Shown: positions 34,249-45,692, counted from the stretch's first letter. The stretch is 64,000 nt of DNA from Sorex araneus (GCF_027595985.1 NC_073308.1:12673011-12737010); one strand, 5' to 3'. Numbers and translations: made by a program. The notes: a model not told the origin generated them from the letters alone.

Positions 34249-35315
34249 TGTAGGATAACATAGCCTCAGGTGGTTTAGGTTTATTGGGTTACTCCCATCA
34301 CAGTGCTCCCATTCCTCTGCACTTATTTGTAGCTTCTTTTTTAGTGTTCTGTTGACTTGTATATATTGCTTTTCTCTTCTCCTTCCGTCCTTTGCATAGT
34401 TTATTCAGAGCCATGTCCTTCTGTATGGACACAGGAAGACTTTGCAAATGCTATGCTTTTGTAACTTGGGAGTCATTTGACTCTACATGATATTTTCCTC
34501 CTGGGCATCTGTTCTCTCGACCTAAGCTCAGTTGCCCTTACTTCCTAGCATCCCCAAAGGCAGGGTCCCAATGAGGGACAAGAGGTACCGAGGACAAGCA
34601 GTGAGTTGTGTGCTACCTGGCATCGAGATGGGCCTGGCCAAAACGCCTAATGCTTAACTTTAAGTTAAGAACGTGGTCATGGACAAATGCTGTCATGATC
34701 CAAAAAGTAATAACTAGATTCAGACCCTGCTAGGGTTAGGAAAGATTGATCTGGCCTGAGTGCTGTAGTCTGAGTCTGTGGCAAGATGTGGCCAGGAGAG
34801 CTGCCTTGCAAGCCTCGATGTATCTCTTGTTATGTCCATACAAAAATAACTAGTGTTAAGATGTTAATGAGTTCTTGGACTAAGGAAAGGAGGAAAACCT
34901 TAAGAGGTATTTTGCCTGCTGGCCCTCAGGAAGGGTTTTCTTACGTTGATCTTGCTACCTGACTATGTAGCATAGAGGGCAAGGTAGAGAGAGACGAGTA
35001 GGGGAGAGACCAGGGAAGAGGGAGAATCCAGCAGCAGAATCCAGAGATAGGGGATGCAGAGTGAAGCAGGAGAATGGAGAGAGCGGGATGGAGCAACGAG
35101 GAGAAAGAGTGGGTGAGACGAAAGATTGAATAAACGGTAACTAATCAGCAACCAGCTTGGTCCTCGTTCTTCCCTCGCCGGTCTTTGGCCAACAGCTGTC
35201 CCGATCTAGCCCATACACAGTGGGTCCAGAGCACCGAACGCGGGTGGTGAGACAGAGCCTCCCGGAGAGCCCGTAAACACGCGCTCCTCGGCGTATTTAG
35301 TTTTTTATACCCAAG
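34249..35315 (+). repeat. LTR-like element (family E), longest copy
   Basis: Begins TGTAGGATAAC and shares the family E body with copies at 17.6 kb and 39.4 kb. It extends further right than they do, with a purine-rich region, AATAAA at 35129-35134 and a C/T-rich segment ('tcttccctcgccggtctttgg') that looks like R-U5. It interrupts family F. No target duplication or internal retroviral genes were seen, so the LTR label is inference. Confidence 0.6.
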
Positions 35316-35619
35316 AAGACAGGGAAATGGGGGGGAGGTTGTCGATTCCCAACTCCATGACAGTTGAAGAATTTGGTCACAAAAGCCACATACCTGAGTT
35401 TTTCAGCATGTTCATTCTCCTGCGTGAGGGGCTCATCCAGAGCTTGGAGCTTAGGCCTTGAGCACAGCAGTTCTGGAAGTTTTGGGCTGCCAGACTTCTA
35501 TTAGGGTTGACGCTGGGGTCATCTGCCACCTTCCAGGTGTCCAGAAATGCGGCTCCGCCTTGCATGGTATCTGGAGACATCTCTGCAGCTTGTGGCTCTC
35601 TTCTGAGATTCATTTCTCT

Positions 35620-36780
35620 ACCTATATTCTCATCAATGGATTTAATAGATTCTGGCCTGACTCAAGGTATTTGATCCACTTTGAATTGACTTTTGTGTAA
35701 GTTGTGAGATACTTTTCAGTTTTGTCAGCATCATTTGCTGAAAAGGCTGTCTTTACTTAATTTCAAGCTTTCAACTCCTATGTCAGAAGTTAGCTGACCA
35801 AGTATGTGGGCATTTGTTCTTAGATATTTTATTTTGGCCCGTTGGTCAGAGGATTCTTTCCTCATTGCAATACCATGCTTTTCTGATCACTATGACTTTA
35901 TCATATAGTTGAAATTTAGGTAATGAGATATCCCACAGTTTCTTATTTTTCAGTAGGCTTTTGGCTATTCAGGGTCTTTTATGAATCCATACAAAGTTTA
36001 TTATGGACTTTCTAGATCCTTGAAGAATGCTGTCTGAATTTGGATAGGGCTTAAATTAAGTCTATATGTAGTTTAGGTAAGATGATGCTTTCGATAATAT
36101 TGTTTTTTCCAATCCCAAAGCATAAAATATTTTTCATTTTCTAAGGTATTCTGTTTTTTAAGTGTTTTGAAGTTTTTATGAAACAGATCTTCCACATTCT
36201 TGACAAGTTGATTCCTGGGTGCTTGATTTTCATGGACACTATTTTGAATGGGATACTCTTTGTTTTCTCTTCTGATTTTATCTATTTGTATATGAGGATG
36301 TGACCCATTTTGCTTATTGACTTTGTAGCCAGCCACTTTGCTATATTGGTTTACTGTTTCTAGAATTCTTCTGTGAACTCTTTTGAGTCTTCTACATATC
36401 ATATTGTCATCTGCAAATAGAAATCATTGTTAAATATGAGATAACTGTAAATAAGATTTGTAATCATATGTAATTGTAAATATTGACTGTAGGCTTGTTA
36501 TAGATAGTCTTTACTATATTAAGGAAGGTTTCTATTTTTGAGGATATTTATCATAACTGGATGTCAGATCCATTGCTTTCTCTGCAATGATTTATATGAC
36601 CATATGGTTATATCTTTCCTTTTAGTGATATCATGTGAATTATTTACATATCTTTGAACCAACCTTGCATCCCTGGAATAAATCTCACTGGATTGTGGTG
36701 CTTGACATTCTTGCTATGCTCTTGAATTCAGTATTTTTTTTCAATTCTGTGGTAATATATTTTGTAGTTTGCATGGAATA
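35620..36780 (-). mobile_element. Old L1 ORF2 fragment, antisense
   Basis: The - strand carries a diverged L1 reverse transcriptase/C-terminal region. The best frame is 36073-36402 ('HRRILETVNQYSKVAGYKVN'), the block that follows the catalytic motif in L1 ORF2. It is older than the L1s at 26-33 kb. Confidence 0.8.
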
Positions 36781-36789
36781 GCTAATGCA

Positions 36790-37450
36790 TATATATGTAA
36801 AATTTCTCCTTACACTTTATATAAATACTGTGGTTTACAAAGTGGCTCATGATGATTTGTTCCGGGTATTCAATAGTACAACACCCATCCCACCATCATT
36901 ACACTTTCAACCACCGTTGTCTCAAATTTTCCCAACCCTTAAGCTTGTCCCCATAGAAAGCCCTCCATAATTTATTTGATATTGCTTTTTAACAATAATT
37001 TACTAGCAGGATGATAAAAAATGTATCCTTAAAAGAAAATTAGTGAAAATTGTTGTATCTCACCATGGAGCCATTTAGTGTTTGTATAAGAGATTACTAA
37101 AATGCTGTTGTAGGTTAAGCCTTCTGTGTTTATATATCATAGCATTCTGTGTGACATCCCATCCAGTCTGGTGTGCTACTACAGATTAAGTCTACAACTC
37201 AGTGTCGTAGAGTTTGAGATGTTGCTCTATGAAATCTGGAATTTTTAATGGGTTGATATAGCTGGAATTAAATTTTTAACTGGGTATCAGCTTCTGGGCA
37301 GGTGTGTATGACTGCCGAGAATTCCAGGAGTACAGGGAGATGGAGGTGGGAGAGGGTAGCCCTTCCAATTCCAAGAAAGCCTGGAGATTTCAGTCACAAA
37401 ACCCACATACCTGAACTTTTTAGCAGATTAATTTCTGGGTAAGGCTTGAC
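36790..37450 (+). repeat. Family F repeat, copy 2
   Basis: Shares 'caatagtacaacacccatcc', 'aagagattactaaaatgctg', 'gttaagcc', 'gtgtgctactacag' and 'tcacaaaacccacatacctg' with copies 1 and 3. Confidence 0.55.
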
Positions 37451-37902
37451 CCTAAGGCAGTGGAGTTGGGCTGGGACATGGTGGTGATTGTGGGGTGTGG
37501 GAGCATTCAGCTGCTTGGGATCTATGTGTTTGGGTGGTCTTCTCAAGTTTCAGAAACACTCTAGTCTCACGAGAATTTGTAGGTAATATGTATTTTCTTT
37601 GAAAATAAAAGAAATTCTGACATGTGCCATTTCTCATATATACCTTGACAAAATCATCCATCACATCTGAATATTGTAAAGAAATTTAGAAAGAATTTTG
37701 GTCTCAAGAGTAATATTTTTAGTTTTTCCATGATGGTGGTGGTGGAGGCATGACAGATTCTTCAATTAAAAGATAGAAAAATGATGTATTTATCTCAAAT
37801 AAATGTCTATAGTATTTAAACTAAAATCACACATCATACCATTTCCAAGAAATATTTAAGGAGATAGTGTTTTTAAAATTTCTTTAAAAGGCATTTTATT
37901 CT

Positions 37903-38068
37903 CATTGGGTTTTGGACCACACCTGGTAATGCTCAGAGGTTACTCCGACCTCTGCACTCAGGAATTACTATTATTGGTGCTCAGAGGACCCGATGGGATG
38001 CTGGAGATCCAACCCAGTTGATTGCATTCAAGGCGAGCATCCTACTCACTGTGCTGCTGTTCCACCCA
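37903..38068 (-). repeat. tRNA-derived SINE (class A), first of three in a row
   Basis: Antisense copy: 'ggaccacacctggtaatgctc', 'ggatgctggagatccaaccc', ending 'ctgctgttccaccc'. Confidence 0.75.
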
Positions 38069-38189
38069 AGAGTTGGTGTTAAATAAGATGACAGATGTGA
38101 TACATTTGATTAGAGTGTTTGACTTTTTATTTAGTTGTGTAGGGAATAACATGTACTTATTATATTGACTTTGGCTTCTTGGTCTTTCA

Positions 38190-38350
38190 TTATTGGGGGC
38201 CACACTTGGCAGAGCTCATGGTTCACTCGGGGCTCTGTGCTCAGAGATAACTTCTGGCAGATTTTGGAAGACCATATGCAGTGTTAAGGATCAAGTTGAG
38301 TACTAGAGAGAGTGGCATGCAAGGTAAGCACCTTAATCTCAGTAAAATCT
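38190..38350 (-). repeat. tRNA-derived SINE (class A), second of three
   Basis: Antisense, diverged: 'gggggccacacttggcagagc', 'gaccatatgcagtgttaagg', 'ggcatgcaaggtaagcacc'. Confidence 0.65.
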
Positions 38351-38371
38351 CTTTTGCCCGACTTTGACTTT

Positions 38372-38532
38372 TCCGCAGGGGGAGGTTGCCACACCTGGCA
38401 GTGTTCAGGGCTTACTTTTGGCTTTGTGTGCATGGATCACTCCTGGCCATGGACCATATGGGGTGCTGGAGAATGAGCCTGGAGTGGCTGCATGCCGGGC
38501 AAGAGCCCTACCTGCTGTATTATAACTTTAGC
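38372..38532 (-). repeat. tRNA-derived SINE (class A), third of three
   Basis: Antisense: 'gccacacctggcagtgttcag', 'accatatggggtgctggag', 'gctgcatgccgggcaagagc'. The three copies differ from each other and so inserted independently. Confidence 0.75.
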
Positions 38533-38534
38533 TT

Positions 38535-39440
38535 TAATTTGGCTAGTTTAAGTGTCATGCTTTAGGCAAGGGAATATGAGATGACTGAGTACATGCTCTA
38601 TCTGAGCAGAAGTTTTGGAAATAGTTTTAATTTGCCTCAACAATTTATATTCCTATGTAACATCATATCCCAGATAGGAGCTGTTCCCTCTCCTTAAACC
38701 ATAAAACGAAAAAAGAAGCCCACCTGCTGACAAGCCTATTGTCTGAAGCAGGAGCTGAGCCTACAAGCAAACATCATGTGGTGAGGTGTGGGTTAGATGG
38801 AAATATTTGTGGTGAAAAGTCACTGAGGATATGGGTAGCACATATGAACTGATGAAGGCAGTATGCCTCACTTATAGAAACAACGAGTTTTCCAGATTAG
38901 TGCATTTTTTCCCCTTACTATCGCTGTAAGAGAAAGCATCACTTGCCTTTCTGCATATTTAGAGAGGTGTTTGGGATTTTAAGACTTAAAATACACACAA
39001 TGTGACTTAGAAATATTGGTAAATCTCTTAACCTACAATCTGACTCAAGTGATTGCAACACAGAACAGAGAACTATTTTGGACAAAGACATCTTTACCAA
39101 AGACTCCAAGAAGTGGTTTAAAATGTAGGACCAAATTGAACAATGTAGAAGAGAAAATTTCAGGAAGGATATTTCAAAAGAAAAGCATTTTGATTGAAAA
39201 TAATTTTATGATTAAAATATATGTTTTCAAGATCAGAAGGGCAAACTAGCACCAAACTAAAAGAGAAGAGAATTATGTATGGAATTTAAAAGTTTAATGT
39301 CCATGAAAGACTTTTAAAACTCACACCTCCTATACTGTCCTATTTTACCAAAGCTTTTACTTACCTTTGGAAAAAATGTTCTGAAATCACTAAGGGTTTA
39401 ATAAATTACTGTTGCATAACATTGGGTTATCCTTGCTCCT
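38535..39440. other. No recognisable gene or repeat
   Basis: AT-rich sequence. A 77-codon frame at 39016-39249 is Lys/Asn-rich and unrecognised. Confidence 0.4.
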
Positions 39441-39444
39441 CCAG

Positions 39445-39730
39445 AGAGAGAGCTTAGTTTTATTGAGTTACTCCCACAAAAGTGCCTCAAAGGCACACCC
39501 AATTACATCAAGCACCAATAATCCTATATTGCTTTTCCCTTTCCCTTATGTCACTTGCATGGTTTAGCAATGACCTTTTTGTATAGACACAGGAAGACAG
39601 TTTATGCTATGCTTTGTAACATGGGAGTTCATTGACTCCAAAATAATGGTTACTCCTGGGCATTCATATTTACTTGACTTAAGTATCAGTTGCCCTTACT
39701 TTCTAACACCTCCAAAAGGAGGGTCTCACC
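39445..39730 (+). repeat. LTR-like repeat (family E), copy 3
   Basis: Shares 'gttttattgagttactccc', 'cacaggaagacagtttatgc', 'gttactcctgggcattc' and 'tgacttaagtatcagttgcc' with copies 1 and 2, then stops abruptly at a GC-rich block. Confidence 0.6.
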
Positions 39731-39965
39731 CACCACGGGTGCACGGCCCTGAGGAGCCGGACAGCCCCTGTCCCTCCTGGACCCCGGCGGGCAGGCGAGC
39801 TGCCCTGAGGGGGCAGGGAGGGGAGGGCTGGAACGGCCAGCGGTGGGCGGGCCACGATGCTGAACTTCTGGGCGGGGGGGGGGGGGGGGGGGGCAACTGC
39901 ACGCAAGAGCATGCAGTCTGACCTGGCCTTCTTCCCACGGGTTCCCACGGGACCCCGGCCACAGG
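39731..39965. other. GC-rich block of unknown origin
   Basis: About 230 bp of CpG-containing, GC-rich sequence directly after family E, with a run of 20 G at 39874-39893. It could be an outlying part of the ankyrin gene's CpG island or a piece of an old pseudogene. No frame is recognised. Confidence 0.4.
39874..39893. repeat. G homopolymer (20 bases)
   Basis: Uninterrupted run of 20 G after 'ttctgggc'. Such runs are prone to G-quadruplex formation and to assembly error. Confidence 0.9.
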
Positions 39966-40251
39966 CCAGAAATGGTTGGAGAATTGTAGAAGAGCAGACT
40001 TAGAAGATAAAACCCCAGATCAGCTAAATGAACATTATCGATTATGTGCCAAACACTCTGAGACCTCTATGATCTGTAGAACTATACATTTTGCAGAGGC
40101 ATCAGAAAACTAAAGAATGATTGGGGTATTTTATTTCTCAAATTAATTGAAGCAGCTACTTGTGAAGTCACTGGGAGAGTCCTTATAGGACAGTTCTTTG
40201 AGATAAAGAAATGCCAACAATATTTGATCTTACCAGCCAGTTTAGCGAGCA

Positions 40252-40980
40252 GTGTGTCCCTCACCTGCTCCTCGGCAGGTGTCACCCGCACTTGCCCGCG
40301 TGGCCAGTGGTGCCTGGGCTAAGACGCTGAGGTCAAGTCACGTGTGTGTGGTGCCACCAAAAAATCTCCCAGAAGCTGCCTCCCGCGCTGATTCCCGGGG
40401 AGCCGCTCCCACCCCCCAACTCCAGGACCGCATCTGGGTGCACGCCCCACCGCCAGGAGAGCGGCCTGGAGGGTGGCGGCGGGCTGGGCTGCAGTGCTCC
40501 GGAGCCTCGGTGCACCGCGGGCGGGAGGGCGCGGAGGGCGGGAAGCGAGTGGGAGACGCTGGAGGAGCAGGAGCTGAAGGAGGCGGACGGGAAGACCGCT
40601 CGGAGCCTGGCCGCCGCCACGCGAGGCTGCCAAGCTCCACGCCACGGCTCTGCGCGGAGCTCGCGGGCTGTGGCCGCGCTGCGGGCCCTGCTCAGCGCTG
40701 CTGCGCGGGCGTCCACGCGGTGTGTCCACCCAGCCCTGCCGGCCGCGACGGCGTCAGCTGCACGAGCCGGCCATCGGGGCTCTTGGTTTCTCCACCCGCA
40801 AGGGCTTCTCTGTGGACTTGTCCGTGGTACCCAGAGCGCCGGGTGGAATCTTGGCGCTGTGCGAGGGGACGTGTCCCCTCTGCTCTGACGATCTTTGACC
40901 TCTGCGCGCACGTGCGGGCCCCGGCTCAGAAGCGCACGCGCACCGGTGTCAGTGGCAGTTGGCTAAGGTCACTGTGAGCC
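40252..40980 (+). promoter_or_regulatory. CpG-rich island, probable promoter of the ankyrin-repeat gene
   Basis: Dense CpG and GC content from about 40252 to 40975 in otherwise AT-rich DNA, ending about 250 bp before the start codon of exon 1. It has GC-box-like runs and 'gcgcacgcgcacc' (40931 on), similar to an NRF1-type site. There is no clear TATA box, which fits a CpG-island promoter. The 241-, 192- and 180-codon frames across it on both strands are by-products of GC richness. The transcription start cannot be placed from sequence alone. Confidence 0.65.
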
Positions 40981-41074
40981 CCTCACACCGCGGAGCTTCA
41001 CTGCTGCCGAGTGGTGAGGAGACCACATGGTGTATTCAGGGCTTTGTTGACCTCAGGAGCCTCCCAGAGCAGCA

Positions 41075-41200
41075 GACCCTTTTTTCCTTTTTCTTTTTTG
41101 TTGTTGTCTTTTCTCCCTCCCTCCTCCCTCTCCTTCCCCTCCCCCTGGCCCCCATCCCCCTCCTGCCCTTCCTCCCTCTTCTCCTTGTGCTCCTTTTACT
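41075..41200. repeat. Polypyrimidine tract in the presumed 5' UTR
   Basis: More than 100 bp of T/C-rich sequence ('ttttttgttgttgtcttttc', then ctccctcc-type units) between the CpG island and the start codon. If a 5' UTR intron exists, this could be its 3' end, since 'ttttactgag' follows at about 41194-41203; otherwise it is part of the leader. Confidence 0.5.
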
Positions 41201-41230
41201 GAGGTAATTGGAAGCCTCACAGTCTTTAAA

Positions 41231-41412
41231 ATGAAGAAGATTTTCAACTCATTCTTCTCTGGAAGAGAGGATGAGGACCTGCTGCATTATAGACTGAGAA
41301 TGGGAGACCTTGGAAAAATCCACAAGGCTGTAGTGAATGGCGAGTTAAATAAACTCAGGAAGAAGATCAATTTCAGGAGGTGGAACGTGAATGAGAAAGA
41401 TCAGATGGGCAG
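41231..41412 (+). CDS. Ankyrin-repeat protein of the ANKRD26/ANKRD7 family, exon 1
   Basis: First coding exon, 60 codons plus two bases. The ATG has A at -3 ('aaaatgaag'), and the exon ends at 'ggcag' before a strong donor GTAAGTG. The product starts MKKIFNSFFS and carries 'GDLGKIHKAVVNGELNKL', the entry to ankyrin repeat 1 (residues 26-61). 'MKK-F' plus 'DLGKIHKA' is the signature of ANKRD26, ANKRD7, ANKRD30 and POTE proteins. The distance from Met to repeat 1 (about 25 residues) fits ANKRD7 better than ANKRD26, which has a longer Gly-rich start there, as I recall. Ankyrin repeats bind other proteins; ANKRD26 acts at centriole appendages, and ANKRD7 is mainly known from testis expression. 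The four exons visible here join in phase without stops. The gene continues past the window, so length and exact identity stay open. Confidence 0.85.
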
Positions 41413-41799
41413 GTAAGTGTGGCCCGAGGCTTACCTGGAGAAGACTCTACACCCTGGAAGCTTCCTTTCGCCAGGCTGGGGGTCTTGGAGCAGAGCCCCG
41501 GCTGTTGACCAGGGCCCCCTGAGACTGACTTGTCTTCAGCGCTGGGGCAGCCCCTCCTGAGGTGGGGTGCTGCCTAGAGGCTGCCTTTAGGAGCCACAAG
41601 AAAGATGTTGGTTGCTTGTGAGCTGCTCCACTGACTCCTCCCCTGTGCTTTCTACAGGGTTTCACTACTGTCTATAGTAACAGAAAGAAACGGATGTAAC
41701 TGCAGCATGTATTCTTGGCGTGCATACTTTAAACGATAATGTTTTATGCGGGAGAAAAGACTATTTTACACAAAAGAACTCGACAGTTAGACTAAACTG

Positions 41800-42050
41800 C
41801 TCTTCAGTAGGAAGCTTGGCACTGGGGCAGGGGTGAGAGGGATCCGTCACAGAAGGGAAACTAGGACAATGGGAGAGGGGAATAGTGCCTGCCACAGAGG
41901 CAGTTTGGGGGTTGGGAAGAAACTTGGGAACAATGGTGGAGTGTGGTGGGCACTGGTGAAGATATGGGTGTTGGAACAATATAAGCATGAATCTCAATAA
42001 TAAATATCTTTGTAACTTTGTAATTCAATTTCAAAAGAGAAAACAAAAAA
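41800..42050 (+). mobile_element. L1 3' UTR fragment
   Basis: Sense: 'gcctgccacagaggcagttt', 'ggagtgtggtgggcactggtg', ending near 'aataataaatatctttgtaac'. Diverged. Confidence 0.65.
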
Positions 42051-42447
42051 TGTGTCATTAAAAAATTTGAAATCATTCAAAGTGCTTACTTTGCATATCA
42101 CAGTTGTCTAACAGGAAAATCTATATCGTATCCTAGGTAGGAAAATGAAGTTGAGATCAAAGTAGAATAAAATAATTTTTCCACAAATTTATGTTGGGAA
42201 AATTTGGAAATGCCATAGCAAGGCTATAACTTGAAGGTTAAGTTGTACTTACACCCGGCGATTACCACCCGGCGATAAGCATCACATTTGAAATTTAATT
42301 TGATTAAATTTTACCATTTAAATATATTCTTTCTAAACTATCTTTAGGAAAGTGATATTCATTTAAAATATCTTTAGTAAAGGGGATCTATTCTACTCAG
42401 TATTGCTTTAAAAATTAGTGTGTTAGGAATTCACATAATGGATTATG

Positions 42448-43235
42448 GTGAGCTCAATTTCTAATTTTTTGAGAAGTGTCGATATTGTTTTCCAAAAGGA
42501 CTGAACCAGTCAGCATTCCCACCAGCAGTGTAGAAGGGTCCCTTTTTCCCCACATGCTCTCAAATAGCGGTTGTTGGATGTGTGCCAGTCTCTGTGGTGT
42601 GAGGTGGTATCTCATGGTTGTTTTTATATGCATCTATCTGATGATTAGTGATGAAGAGCATTTTTTCATGTGCCTTTTTGCCATTTGTATTTCTTCCTTG
42701 AGAAAATTTCTGTTCATTTCATTGCCCCATTTTTTCATAGGGTTGGAAGGTTTCTTCTTGCAGATTCCAACTAGTGACTTGTATATCCTTGATATAAACC
42801 CCTTATCTTATGGGTATTGGGTGAATATTCTTTCCCATTCCTTAGATTGTTTTTGTATTTTGGTCACTGTATCTTTTGTGGTGCAGAAGCTTGTTAATTT
42901 AATATAGTTCCATTTGTTTATCTCTATTTCCACTTGGTTGGTCAGAGGCATGTCATCTTTGAAGAATCCTTTAGCTTCAATGTCGTGCAGTGTTTTGTAG
43001 ACCCTGTCTTCAATGTACCTAATGGATTCTGGTCTGATGTTGAGGTCTTTAATCCATTTTGATCTGGTTTTTGTGCATGGTGTTAGGTCGAGGTCTAAAC
43101 CCATTTTTTTGTATGTGATTGTCCAGTTGTGCCAGCACCATTTGTTAAAGAGGTTTTCTTTGTGCTACTTCACATTTCTTGTTCCCTTATCAAAGATTAG
43201 ATGTTCCTATATTTGGGGTTGTATGTAGGGATATT
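42448..43235 (-). mobile_element. L1 ORF2 C-terminal/3' fragment, antisense
   Basis: Antisense L1 sequence parallel to 50840-51640, from 'gagctcaatttctaattttt' to 'tatcaaagattagatg'. Lacks the 3' UTR, so the right part of the element was lost or rearranged. Confidence 0.85.
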
Positions 43236-43470
43236 CTGGCCCCACAGAAGGGGATGCCCACTTTTGATGAAGCCACGCCCCTGTCAGTGGAGGCCACACC
43301 CCCAGCCCATCCAGTTGTTAATGCCCAGTGCACAGACCTATTGAGAAGAACCACGATGGTTGCGCAGGCGCTCAGGGCAGAGGTGAAGGCAGGTGCCCTC
43401 CGCTGGGATGGTCCTGGCAGAAGACTTTGGGGAGTGCCCCTACACACTTTTATTTTCTATCCCACAATAA
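43236..43470. other. GC-rich segment of unknown origin
   Basis: Contains 'gaagccacgcccctgtcag' and 'gaggccacacccccagccc', resembling 'agaagccacgcccactacc' in the 5' UTR of the L1 at 55.68 kb. It may be a rearranged L1 5' UTR piece, joined to the ORF2 fragment on its left. Confidence 0.4.
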
Positions 43471-44334
43471 TAATCTTTTGTTAGACAAAACCATTCCCTG
43501 AATATGAAACTTTATAAATTTTACTTCTATTTTTAATAACAAATCTTGATTCATTTCAGTGTTAACATTTTTTTCTTTAGTGTTGGTCACTATTACAATG
43601 TTTAGGATACATGACTTGTATACAGGGAACTCTGGTTTGATCTGCACAAGATTTTATGAGCACCTCCAGGTGAGGCCCTGGAAGCTCCATAGTAACTGCA
43701 TTGTATGGGTAATCCCTGGCACTGCAGAACCTTGGCAGCTCCACAGCCTCTGAGTTTCTCATTTAGCCACTATTCTGGTTGGGCTAAGAATTGCTAGCAT
43801 TGGTCCTTGTGTCTCCTGAGGACCCCTTTGGAGAGTAATTTCCACCCCCCAGATATATTTGTTATTTCTAAATTACTGTAAATTTTTATTTGCTGTTCTT
43901 AAAAATCTGTGAATTCAGAATATATGTACATTATTTCTTTCTCAAATATATATCTATAAATAATATTTAGAGAATATGTACTATGTATTCTATATATATA
44001 AATTCTAGTTTCATTATTATTAAAGAAATACTCTGGAGGAAAAATAGGAATAAAATCATACTACAGAGTAATAATGTAATAATTAAAATAATAATAACTT
44101 TCTATTTTGAACTTTTTTCTTAAGGATTGTAGTATGGTGACAACTCTCCTATCTTATAAAGTATCATTTTAGATGTGCGTGCAGAAATTTTGTATGGATC
44201 TATGTAATTATAGTGTTGTTTTATTTATACAACTTTATTTAATAGAATATGTAACCAGCTATGTATTATTTAATGATGCTGTGAAAAAAATAAATATAAT
44301 GATCAATATAATTGCGAAAACAGGTTTTACATTT

Positions 44335-44872
44335 CACGATCATGATCACGATCACGAAATCCCGTTGGTCGTCGATTTCTCGAGTGGGCTCAGTAACCTC
44401 TCCATTCGTTCTATCCCTGAGACTTTAGAAGCCCTTCTCTACTCGACCTTCCCAACGATGCCGCATTGGAGGCTCTCTCAGGGTCAGGGGAATGAGATCC
44501 AGCTGGTTACAGGCTTTGGCATATGGATATACCATGGGAAGCTTGAGAGGCTGTCCCATGTGCACAGGAAACTCTCAGTAGCTTGCTAGTTTCTCCCAGA
44601 GGAAGAAGTAGGGTATAAGTTATTGCTTCTGGGAGCTTGCTTTAAAGTCTCTGAATGTTGGTTGTTGATGGGATTACACACCTAGGTTCCTCTGCTGGTA
44701 CCTTCATGCATGAGGCTTGTCCGAACGTGTGGAGAGGGGCCTTGAGAATGGCTGTGGGTAGGTTCTGGTGGTCTTCGGCCACTGGGAGCTCTGCTCGGGA
44801 CGGGGAGGGAAGCTGGAGCCCATGCCTCCGAGGGGCCCCGGGGAAGATAGCCACGCCTGCGGGCAAGAGTCA
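44335..44872 (-). mobile_element. Family C element (non-autonomous, RTE-tailed), complete copy 3
   Basis: A 538-bp insertion flanked by 'ttttacattt' at 44325-44334 and 44873-44882. The 3' end (left on the + strand) is a short (CACGAT)-type repeat, then the RTE-like tail ('gtcgtcgatttctcgagtgg', 'gctcagtaacctctcc'), the SINE-shared middle, and the GC-rich 5' part ending 'gggcaagagtca' on the right. It shares order and ends with copy 2 but has a different tail repeat unit, which marks the family's natural boundaries. Confidence 0.87.
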
Positions 44873-44910
44873 TTTTACATTTAAAAGTTATTATTGTAAT
44901 TTTCATTAGA

Positions 44911-45016
44911 TTTTTTTTTTTTGCCACATTTGGCAGTTCTCAGGGCTTGCTCCTGGATTTGCCCTCAGGGATCACAAACAAGGCAAAAACACTACCCACT
45001 GTACTATCTCTCCAAA
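44911..45016 (-). repeat. tRNA-derived SINE (class A), internally deleted
   Basis: Antisense, beginning at a T run, 'gccacatttggcagttctc', then 'ctcagggatcacaaac' and jumping to 'aaggcaaaaacactaccc'; the centre with 'accatatggg' is lost. Confidence 0.75.
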
Positions 45017-45514
45017 GATATAAAGAAATTTTATTGGACCAAAGTTATAAAGTCAAAACATGCTTGACTTTATAAAAGTTCATTTTCCCCAAATATTAAC
45101 CTAGTGGCCTCAGCACAGTTGACAGATATGTTGTTCAATCCTATTGTCACAAATACCCAGCTTGTGTTGTGAAGATTCAGGTCAACTTTACCTGACTTAC
45201 AAGGAACCATATGAGTAAAAAAGATGTTACTGGACCTGGTGACATTTCTACAACTAGTCATTGAGATAGAAATAATATGTACTTATAAGTGTACTCATCC
45301 ATTCGTTTGATTTTTGGCTTCATTATTTATAACATGAATTGGTCATAGCAGGCATTCATTCTGATCTCTCAGGACACTTTAATCTGTAAAAACTTCATGT
45401 TGAACCCTCTAAACATGGTGAGAATTTTAAGATTCAAATACTATTAGGAACATATCTCAGTTGAAGTGTTTTTCTTCTTCATATGAGTAGCATTTCTGAT
45501 ATAAGAAATTTTCT

Positions 45515-45692
45515 GGGGGCCGGAGCGATAGCACAGCAGGTAGGGCGTTTGCCTTGCACGCAGCCGACCCAGGTTCGATCCCCGGCATCCCATATGGTCC
45601 CCCAAGCACCGCCAGGAGTAATTCCTGAGTGCAAAGCCAGGAGTAACCCCTGAGCATCGCTGGGTGTGACCCAAAAAAGCAAAAAAAAAAAA
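45515..45692 (+). repeat. tRNA-derived SINE (class A), youngest-looking copy
   Basis: Near-consensus sense copy from 'gggggccggagcgatagcac' through a clean B box 'ggttcgatccc' and body to a long A tail. The 9-bp repeat 'aaattttct' flanks it (45506-45514 and 45693-45701). Lowest apparent divergence in the window. Confidence 0.93.

Larger units (their letters stand above)
33040..35615 (+). repeat. Family F repeat, broken by two insertions
   Basis: Sequence shared with 36790-37450 and 46110-46980: 'ttcaatattccaacacc', 'caccaccattacacctccc', 'ttaagagattattaac', 'gtgaatctctggatcatgg' and, at the right, 'ggtcacaaaagccacatacc'. Here it is split by a family D element (33225-33625) and an LTR-like element (about 34249-35315). 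Origin unknown; the left end resembles the 3' UTR style of the local L1s. Confidence 0.55.

Noticed and set aside
40252-40977. Large overlapping open frames (241, 192, 180 codons) as genes
   Set aside because: They occur on both strands in a CpG island, lack recognisable domains and have no supported exon structure.
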